A stretch of DNA of 64,000 nt from positions 1 through 64,000 of the forward strand of contig NZ_JACWZZ010000006.1 of the NCBI RefSeq assembly GCF_014698995.1, written 5' to 3'. Both the position numbers and the translations under genes were made by a program. The notes below the pieces were generated by a model, which worked only from the letters and a program-made list of their open reading frames with translations, searched no databases and was not told the origin of the DNA. Shown here piece after piece: positions 58,666 through 64,000 of this stretch; the first letter of the stretch is position 1; every line of letters begins with the position of its first letter. The stretch comes from Hymenobacter duratus (GTDB taxonomy: Bacteria > Bacteroidota > Bacteroidia > Cytophagales > Hymenobacteraceae).

Positions 58666-59613
58666 CTAGGCCTTCACGTTGATGGTGAAGTCACCGGTGT
58701 GAATCTTACCGGCGTGGTTAAACTGGAGGAACACGCGGTAGAGGCCGGGCTTTTCGAAGTTGGTGTTGAAGCCGATGTTCGGGCCCTTGTCGGCCTGGTC
58801 GTTGGGGTGCACGTGCAGGTACTGCTCCGTGTCCTCGCTGATGACCACCACGTGGCCCAGCGCGCCGAGGTAGTTGGCGAGGTCCGTCACCGGCTGGCCG
58901 TCCTTGCTGATGTTGATTTTCATGCCCAGCAGCTGGCCCACTTTCAGGTCTTTGTCGAAGGCGAGGGTGGCCTTATAGCCGTCCTTCTCCCACTGCATGT
59001 CGTCGTTCTTGAACTTGACCGGTGCGTAGGCTGCGCCCTTCACGGTGAGGGGCTGGCGACCGAGCTGGTGCCCCGAGCCGGTAGGCGTATAGTCCTGAAA
59101 CAGCACGTAGTCGCCGCCCTTGGGGAAGGTGTACTGCACTTTGTAGTCGCCCTCAGCCGTGTACTCGGGGTGCTCGTGGTAGAACTGGCCCAGGTCCTTG
59201 CTGACGATGATGAGGTGAATCTTCTTCTCGTGCACCACGTCCAGGGGCACGGGAGCCGAGCCCTTGCCCGTCTCCACGGGCGTGAAGGCCAGCGTGGTGG
59301 GCTGCCCGGCCGTCACCTGCGTGGGCGTGGGCACCAGCTTCATTTCGTAAGTTTTGCCGTTGGCCACCTTGTCGTTGTGTTCCAGGTTCATGCCGCACTT
59401 GGGGCACTTGTCGCCCTCTTTGGTGCTGGTGATTTCCGGGTGCATGGGGCAGGCGTAGGTGTGGCCCCCGCCATGCTCGGCGGTGCCTTCGGCCGGGCCG
59501 TTGGTGGGCGTGGTGACGGTGTCGGTGGTTTTGCTGGACTCGGTTTCGGACGAGCAGCTGCTGGCGGTGAGCAGGCCGGCCAGGGCCAGCAGGGAAAGCG
59601 GTATGCGGTGCAT
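58666..59613 (-). CDS. lipoprotein with heavy-metal-binding domain and FixH-like repeats
   Basis: A 315-residue lipoprotein. The signal peptide ends LTASSCSS (Cys at about 20). An HMBD unit (YACPMHPEITSTKEGDKCPKCGMNLEH) is at about 52-80. Two beta-sandwich repeats follow, each with His motifs: KIHLIIVSKDLGQFYHEHPEY and GALGHVVVISEDTEQYLHVHPND. The LxxFxHxHP pattern is a known hallmark of periplasmic domains next to copper efflux pumps. It lies in the cus operon with gaps of 62 and 68 bases. It most likely binds and transfers Cu or Ag at the outer face of the inner membrane or the periplasm. Confidence 0.85.
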   Translation of the reverse strand: MHRIPLSLLALAGLLTASSCSSETESSKTTDTVTTPTNGPAEGTAEHGGGHTYACPMHPEITSTKEGDKCPKCGMNLEHNDKVANGKTYEMKLVPTPTQVTAGQPTTLAFTPVETGKGSAPVPLDVVHEKKIHLIIVSKDLGQFYHEHPEYTAEGDYKVQYTFPKGGDYVLFQDYTPTGSGHQLGRQPLTVKGAAYAPVKFKNDDMQWEKDGYKATLAFDKDLKVGQLLGMKINISKDGQPVTDLANYLGALGHVVVISEDTEQYLHVHPNDQADKGPNIGFNTNFEKPGLYRVFLQFNHAGKIHTGDFTINVKA

Positions 59614-59681
59614 AAAAGGGGAATGGGGTTAAACAGATGGGGAGACTATATCCAGTAGTCCGGGGCGCTGCTGCCGGGCGG

Positions 59682-59813
59682 CTAGGCCTGAAACTGCTGC
59701 CAGAGCACGATGCCCAGCCCGGCAGCTACCGCGGCGTAGAGCAGGTAGGACAGCAGGCGGCGAACCGGGCCTTGGGGGGCGGGTGCGCCGGCTTCTTCGC
59801 AACAACTTTTCAT
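59682..59813 (-). CDS. small single-span membrane protein, 43 aa
   Basis: A 43-residue peptide: MKSCCEEAGAPAPQGP, then one predicted membrane helix (LLSYLLYAAVAAGLGIVLWQQF). The vicinal cysteines at 4-5 next to acidic residues could bind Cu(I). Arg-Arg before the helix places the N-terminus in the cytosol. The ATG at 59813 is the first in frame near the hairpin at 59886-59932. It is small, so it may be missed by gene finders, but its position in the operon and its clear helix support it. No function is known. Confidence 0.5.
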   Translation of the reverse strand: MKSCCEEAGAPAPQGPVRRLLSYLLYAAVAAGLGIVLWQQFQA

Positions 59814-59885
59814 TGTCAGGCGAGGGTAAAACCAGGAAGATGAAGGAGGGAGGGGGCAGCTAAGCGCCGGGCGGACACGACAATG

Positions 59886-59932
59886 CAAAGGCCCGCCCCG
59901 GACATAGCAGAGCTATGCCAGGGCGAGCCTTG
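59886..59932 (-). terminator. long imperfect hairpin, terminator or attenuator
   Basis: AAGGCCCGCCCCGGACATAG and GCTATGCCAGGGCGAGCCTT pair with a few bulges around AGA. It follows the stop of the 160-residue gene by about 15 bases and precedes the rest of the cus operon. It may reduce read-through so that the first gene is made in excess. Confidence 0.6.
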
Positions 59933-59947
59933 GGCGCGTCAAATCAA

Positions 59948-60430
59948 TCAGACCGTCAGGGACTGAATAAAGATGCGGATGTCGGGTATTTTGGGGGGCA
60001 GGTGCTCGCGGAGCACCAGAACGACCGAGTGGGTGCGGTCCCACTGTCCGGCAGCGGGCCGGAAAAAGAAGTCGCTGCTGGCCGGCAACAAGGCCGGCGC
60101 GGGTGTCATCAGCTGCTTTTCAGCTGGCGTTGTGAGGGACTTAAGGATAGCAGCCGAGTTGTCCTTGCAGCAGTCATCCTTGCCCACGGGCTTGGAGTTG
60201 TGCTGGGCATGGTCCTGCTTGGTCTTGGTGGGTTGCTGCTTTGCCGTGGCATTGCCGTGACCGTGGCAGCCAGGGTGTGAAGGCTTCTGCGGCGGGGTGA
60301 CCTTGGCCACCGGGGCCGCTTGCACTGGGTTAAGCGTGGCGCAGTAGCACTGGCCCACGAACACGTTGACGAAGACGAGCAGGAAGCTCGTCGCCAGCAA
60401 ACGGCGGAAGGGGAACAGGCTACGGAACAT
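59948..60430 (-). CDS. secreted His/Cys-rich hypothetical protein
   Basis: A 160-residue exported protein with a signal peptide (MFRSLFPFRRLLATSFLLVFVNVFVGQCYC). The middle is rich in His, Lys and Cys (HPGCHGHGNATAKQQ, DHAQHNSKPVGKDDCCKDNSA), which points to metal binding. The C-terminal 50 residues look ordered (ALLPASSDFFFRPAAGQWDRTHSVVLVLREHLPPKIPDIRIF) but match no family I know. It heads the cus operon behind a perfect TAnnTTTG promoter (60450-60457), and a hairpin lies after it. It could act as an early periplasmic metal sink. Confidence 0.7.
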   Translation of the reverse strand: MFRSLFPFRRLLATSFLLVFVNVFVGQCYCATLNPVQAAPVAKVTPPQKPSHPGCHGHGNATAKQQPTKTKQDHAQHNSKPVGKDDCCKDNSAAILKSLTTPAEKQLMTPAPALLPASSDFFFRPAAGQWDRTHSVVLVLREHLPPKIPDIRIFIQSLTV

Positions 60431-60449
60431 GACAGGCGCTAAGCAACCG

Positions 60450-60457
60450 CAAAAGTA
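60450..60457 (-). promoter_or_regulatory. -7 element of the cus operon
   Basis: TACTTTTG on the minus strand, 19 bases before the start at 60430, is a perfect TAnnTTTG. No ATYATGCAAG site lies at the usual 34-base distance upstream, unlike the other copper promoters. Confidence 0.6.
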
Positions 60458-60624
60458 GACTTCTCCACGAAAAGGCGGTACCGCTTATCTACCCCATTTC
60501 TAAATAAAGAGTTTCCGGGCCGTTCCTGTGGGTGGCCGCTTAACCTGCGAAAAAGGACCGCAAATGGCCATCAGGCTGTTTTAGGCGGCAGTCAGGGAAA
60601 AAAGCCCCCGGCAAGCAGCGCAAA

Positions 60625-60740
60625 ATTATGCAAGCCTTCGGCCGGATTATGTAAATCCCTTGTCCACCTGCAACGTGCAAATTATGCAAGTTTCGGGTGA
60701 GATTCCGTACTAACCCCGCCGCAGGGGCGCCGTTCCTTTG
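60625..60740 (+). promoter_or_regulatory. copper-regulon sites and promoter of copA
   Basis: Three copies of the site face the copA gene: ATTATGCAAGCCTTCGG (60625-60641), a partial ATTATGTAAATC (60646-60657, 21 bases on) and ATTATGCAAGTTTCGGG (60681-60697). TTCCTTTG (60733-60740), close to TAnnTTTG, lies 35 bases after the last copy. The rest of the 60458-60809 intergenic region has no gene. Confidence 0.65.
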
Positions 60741-60809
60741 TACTGTACATTCTAGCCTAGGGAGCCTTGGGTTTCCCGGCCCAATGCAGCACTACGGCTG
60801 CTTATTTCT

Positions 60810-63083
60810 ATGGAACCAACGACCAAGACCGAAACCCTCGACATCGAAGGCATGACCTGCGCCTCGTGCGCGTCCTTCGTTGAGAAGTCCCTGACCCGCA
60901 CGCCCGGGGTGCAGCGGGCCATGGTCAACTTCGCTACCGAAAAAGCGACGATTGAATACCTGCCCGCCCAGGCCACCCCGGCCACCTTAAAAGAGGCCGT
61001 AGTCAAGGCCGGCTACGGCGTAACCGAGCGCGCGCCAGACACCAGCGCCGCCGACCGGCAGGCGGAAATTGACCAGCAAAAGGCCCTCGCCTACGTCAAG
61101 CTCAAGCGCCGCTTCTGGGTAGCCACGGTGCTGGCCATCGTCATCATGCCCCTGAGCATGCTCATGCTCTGGCCCGCCATGATGGCCCGCGTCAACATGC
61201 AGTGGCTGAACTATGGGCTGTTGGTGCTGACCCTGCCGGTGCTGTTCTACAGCGGGCGCGAATTCTTCACCTCGGCCTGGAACGGCTTCAAGCACCGCGC
61301 CGCCAACATGGATACGCTCATTGCCGTGGGCACGGGCGCGGCTTTTCTGTATAGCCTCGCAGCTACGGTAGTGCCGGGCTGGTTTATGCGCCGGGGCCTG
61401 ATGCCCGAAGTGTACTACGACACCACGGCCACCATCATTGCCCTGATTCTGCTGGGCAAAGTGCTGGAGCTGCGGGCCAAGACGCAAACGTCGGCCGCTA
61501 TCAAGGCGCTGATGGGCTTGCAGGCCAAAACGGCCCGGGTGGTGCGGCCCGACGGCCAGGAGGTGGACGTGCCCATCGAGCAGGTGCAGCTGGGCGACCT
61601 CGTCGTGGTGCGCCCCGGCGAGAAGGTAGCTACCGACGGCGTTATTGAAGAAGGCCGCTCGGCCGTGGACGAGGCCATGCTCACGGGCGAAAGCCTGCCG
61701 GTGGAAAAGAAGACCGGCGACCCGGTATTCGGCGCCACGCTCAACAAAACGGGCTCGTTCCGCTTCCGGGTGACCAAGGTGGGGGCCGACACCATGCTCT
61801 CGCAGATTGTGAAGCTGGTGGAAGACGCCCAGGGCAGCCGGGCGCCCATCCAGCGGCTGGCGGATAAGGTCAGCGCCATTTTCGTGCCCACGGTGGTCGT
61901 CATTGCCATCCTCACCTTCGTGCTCTGGTTTGACCTGGCCCCGGTGGAAGCCCGCCTTCCGCTGGCCTTGGTCAACTTCGTGGCCGTGCTCATCATTGCC
62001 TGTCCCTGCGCGCTGGGGCTGGCCACGCCCACGGCCATCATGGTCAGCACCGGCAAGGGCGCCGAGCACGGCGTGCTCATTCGCAACGCCGAGGCCCTGG
62101 AAAAAGCCCACCAGGTAAACACCGTGCTGCTCGACAAAACCGGCACCATCACGCGTGGCGAACCGGCCGTGACGGACTTTGTGCCCGCCGAGGGGCAGAA
62201 CGCGGGCCAGCTGCTGCAGGTAGTGGCCGCCGTGGAGCGGCAGAGCGAGCACCCGCTGGCCGAAGCCGTGGTGCGCTACGCCGATGCCCAGCAGGCCCCG
62301 GCCATTCCGGCCACCGGTTTTCAGGCCATCGAGGGCAAAGGCGCGCAGGCGTCCGTCAACGGGCAGGCCGTGCTCATCGGCAACTTCCGCCTGCTCGACG
62401 AGGCCGGCATCAGCCTCTCGCCTGCCGTGCGCCGGCAAGCTGACGAGCTGCTGGGCCAGGCCAAAACGGTGCTCTACGTCGCCGTTAACCAGCAGGCCGT
62501 GGGCCTCATCGGGGTGGCCGACACCGTGCGCGACACGTCGGCTGCGGCCATCAAGCGCCTGCAGGCCATGGGCATCGAGGTGGTGATGATGACGGGCGAC
62601 AACCCCCAGACGGCGGCCCAGGTAGCCGCGCAGGTAGGCATCACGCGCTACTTCGCCGAGGTGCTGCCCAGTGGCAAGGCCGGTAAAGTCAAAGAGCTGC
62701 AGGCCGAAGGGCGCATCGTGGCCATGGTGGGCGACGGCATCAACGACGCGCCGGCCCTGGCCCAGGCCGACATCGGTTTGGCCATGGGCGGCGGCACCGA
62801 CGTGGCCATGGAGGCGGCCGGCATCACGCTCATGCGCTCGGATTTGCAGGGCGTGGTCACGGCCATTGAGCTCTCGCGCCAGACCATCCGCACTATTAAG
62901 CAGAACCTGTTTTTCGCCTTCATCTACAACACGCTGGGCATTCCGGTGGCGGCGGGGCTGCTCTACCCCTTCTTCGGCATTTTGCTCTCGCCCATGCTCG
63001 CGGCCGGGGCCATGGCCCTGAGCTCGGTGTCGGTGCTCACCAACTCGCTGCGCCTGCGCAGCTTCTCCCCCGCTAAGAACTAA
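60810..63083 (+). CDS. copA: Cu(I)-exporting P-type ATPase
   Basis: A 757-residue P1B-1 ATPase. One N-terminal HMA domain carries GMTCASC (14-20). Eight membrane helices are expected; helix 6 has the copper motif CPCALGLATP (Cys398-Pro-Cys400). Phosphorylation site DKTGTITRG at 442, HP locus (QSEHPLAEAV), hinge GDGINDAPALAQADIGLAMG, and the last helices contain YNTLGIP and ALSSVSVLTNSLRLR (the MSSS-like copper site). It pumps Cu(I) from cytosol to periplasm. It is followed 3 bases later by a cupredoxin gene and then by a HMA-AraC regulator, and it is divergent from the cus operon. Confidence 0.95.
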   Translation: MEPTTKTETLDIEGMTCASCASFVEKSLTRTPGVQRAMVNFATEKATIEYLPAQATPATLKEAVVKAGYGVTERAPDTSAADRQAEIDQQKALAYVKLKRRFWVATVLAIVIMPLSMLMLWPAMMARVNMQWLNYGLLVLTLPVLFYSGREFFTSAWNGFKHRAANMDTLIAVGTGAAFLYSLAATVVPGWFMRRGLMPEVYYDTTATIIALILLGKVLELRAKTQTSAAIKALMGLQAKTARVVRPDGQEVDVPIEQVQLGDLVVVRPGEKVATDGVIEEGRSAVDEAMLTGESLPVEKKTGDPVFGATLNKTGSFRFRVTKVGADTMLSQIVKLVEDAQGSRAPIQRLADKVSAIFVPTVVVIAILTFVLWFDLAPVEARLPLALVNFVAVLIIACPCALGLATPTAIMVSTGKGAEHGVLIRNAEALEKAHQVNTVLLDKTGTITRGEPAVTDFVPAEGQNAGQLLQVVAAVERQSEHPLAEAVVRYADAQQAPAIPATGFQAIEGKGAQASVNGQAVLIGNFRLLDEAGISLSPAVRRQADELLGQAKTVLYVAVNQQAVGLIGVADTVRDTSAAAIKRLQAMGIEVVMMTGDNPQTAAQVAAQVGITRYFAEVLPSGKAGKVKELQAEGRIVAMVGDGINDAPALAQADIGLAMGGGTDVAMEAAGITLMRSDLQGVVTAIELSRQTIRTIKQNLFFAFIYNTLGIPVAAGLLYPFFGILLSPMLAAGAMALSSVSVLTNSLRLRSFSPAKN

Positions 63084-63086
63084 GCC

Positions 63087-63464
63087 ATGGATACCACCGA
63101 AATCATCGTGACGCTGACGGGCCTGGCACTGTCGGCTTTTGTCATCTGGTACTTCTTCTTTTCCGCCCGCCAGACGGCTGCGGCCGTTTCTACCTCCAGC
63201 GGCGTGCAGGAAGTGGACATCACAGTCAAGGGCGGCTACTCGCCCGACGTGATTGAAGTGGAACGCGGAAAGCCCGTGCAGCTGAGCTTCTACCGCGACG
63301 AGGAAAACTCCTGCTCGGAGGAGCTGCTCATGCCCGACTTCAGCATCCGCCGCGACCTGCCGGCTTTCAAAACGACGCTGGTGGAGCTGCTGCCCCAGCA
63401 GGCCGGTACCTTTACGTTTACCTGCGGCATGGGCATGCTGCGCGGTAGCCTGGTCGTAAAATAG
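63087..63464 (+). CDS. membrane-anchored cupredoxin-domain protein
   Basis: A 125-residue protein. The N-terminal helix (EIIVTLTGLALSAFVIWYFFFS) anchors it to the inner membrane. A plastocyanin-like beta-barrel follows (VQEVDITVKGGYSPDVIEVERGKPVQLSFYRDEENSCSEELLMPDF...). Possible copper ligands are the Cys in NSCSEELLMP and Cys/Met in FTCGMGMLRGSLVV. The fold matches the EfeO/CopC-like cupredoxin_1 family that follows copA in many bacteria. It is 3 bases after copA and just before the HMA-AraC regulator, so it probably accepts or shuttles copper that CopA exports. Confidence 0.85.
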   Translation: MDTTEIIVTLTGLALSAFVIWYFFFSARQTAAAVSTSSGVQEVDITVKGGYSPDVIEVERGKPVQLSFYRDEENSCSEELLMPDFSIRRDLPAFKTTLVELLPQQAGTFTFTCGMGMLRGSLVVK

Positions 63465-64000
63465 ATGCCGCTCATGAACTCCCAACTCCGCTCCGGCTTC
63501 ACGCTGCCCGCCCCCGGCACCCACCGGCTGCTGATTAAGAACATGGTCTGCCCCCAGTGCATCCGGGTGGTGACGGAAGACCTGACGGCCCTGGGCCTGC
63601 AGGTGCAGCGCGTCGTGCTGGGCGAGGCCGACGTGACGACTGCCGATGGCCAGGCGCCGGACCTGGAGCCCGTGCGCGCCAGCCTGCTCGCAGCGGGCTT
63701 TGCCCTGCTCGAAGACCCGCGGGCCCAACTCGTGGAGCAGATTAAGACCCTGCTGGTGACGCTCATTCATTATCCCGAGCCGGGCCCCCGCCTTCTCACC
63801 TACTCGGATTACCTGGTTCAGCACCTGGGGCGCGACTACCATTACCTGTCGCACCTGTTCTCCTCCGAGGAAGGCCTGACCATTGAGAAGTTCATCATCC
63901 GCCAAAAGGTGGAGCGCGCCAAGGAGCTCATTGGCTATGGCGAGCTGACCATTGCCCAGGTGGCGGGACAGCTGGGCTACAGCTCCCCGGCCCACCTCTC
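63465..64000 (+). CDS. HMA-AraC fusion transcriptional regulator (partial, runs off window)
   Basis: At least 178 residues; the 3' end is beyond the window. Residues about 20-85 are an HMA-like domain with an intact metal pair in LLIKNMVCPQCIRVVTEDLTALGLQVQRVVLG (Cys-Pro-Gln-Cys). The AraC domain follows, with DYLVQHLGRDYHYLSHLFSSEEGLTIEKFIIRQKVERAKELIGYGELTIAQVAGQLGYSSPAHL. An ATG nine bases downstream (63474) is an alternative start. It is in one operon with copA and the cupredoxin gene. It is the intact paralogue of the protein at 49333-49968 and the prime candidate to bind the copper-island sites. Confidence 0.85.
   Translation, partial: MPLMNSQLRSGFTLPAPGTHRLLIKNMVCPQCIRVVTEDLTALGLQVQRVVLGEADVTTADGQAPDLEPVRASLLAAGFALLEDPRAQLVEQIKTLLVTLIHYPEPGPRLLTYSDYLVQHLGRDYHYLSHLFSSEEGLTIEKFIIRQKVERAKELIGYGELTIAQVAGQLGYSSPAHL

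Noticed and set aside
60987..63995. A 1,002-codon open frame on the minus strand opposite copA
   Set aside because: It mirrors the copA codon pattern in a high-GC sequence, is very rich in His, Gly and Arg, and has no domain. It is an antisense shadow.

Overview
The window looks like part of a plasmid (or plasmid-like mobile replicon) from a high-GC Bacteroidota, most likely the Hymenobacter/Cytophagales group. Three things support this. Promoters carry the Bacteroidota -7 element TAnnTTTG instead of a sigma70 -10 box. The small families present (DUF6660, DUF6122, MerTP fusion, GDCCVxC, CzcA-CzcC and multicopper oxidase-barrel fusions) are typical of that phylum. A RepB/Rep_3-type initiator sits beside a classic iteron origin. 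The genus is an inference; the phylum is well supported.

Layout. 1-3.8 kb: a Fic protein, two small unknown genes, a mercury-type operon (ArsR regulator, MerTP, GDCCVxC) and a small orphan. 3.8-13.5 kb: mobile-element traffic. An IS3-family remnant is cut by a 6,090-bp Tn3-family transposon (38-bp inverted repeats, resolvase, AraC regulator, aldo/keto reductase, TnpA). The transposon abuts a beheaded resolvase. Then come an AraC regulator, a monooxygenase-like gene and a 793-bp Tn3-derived mini-element that contains a resolvase pseudogene with three nonsense codons. 13.5-26.8 kb: a long minus-strand divalent-metal operon (DUF6660, CzcA-CzcC fusion, CzcB, YnfA, a small transporter, CadA-type ATPase, CDF exporter, dihydrolipoamide dehydrogenase, DUF305, DUF3703). 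27-30 kb: a three-gene operon of di-heme oxidoreductase, Rieske protein and porin behind a candidate DtxR-type operator. 30.3-32.2 kb: replication initiator, at least ten 20-bp iterons and an AT-rich stretch.

32.3-41.3 kb: two very large divergent genes between the origin and a tyrosine recombinase. One encodes a 1,676-residue protein with a Cap4/DUF4297-like nuclease, a STAND NTPase and a long sensor region. The other encodes a 1,282-residue TPR protein with a C-terminal PIN nuclease. I consider this pair the best candidate for an undescribed conflict or anti-phage system. 41.3-42.4 kb: XerC-like recombinase with a 14-7-14 bp crossover-like inverted repeat just upstream.

42.6-64 kb: a YwqK-like secreted protein, then a copper/silver island: multicopper oxidase, Met-rich DUF2231 protein, HMA chaperone, DUF2269-like membrane protein, Csp-type copper store, CusABC efflux with accessory secreted metal-binding proteins, CopA ATPase, a cupredoxin, and two regulators that fuse an HMA domain to an AraC DNA-binding domain. 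A repeated site (ATYATGCAAG core) lies 32-35 nt upstream of five putative -7 boxes here. This suggests a plasmid-borne copper regulon controlled by the HMA-AraC proteins. No rRNA, tRNA or CRISPR array was seen.
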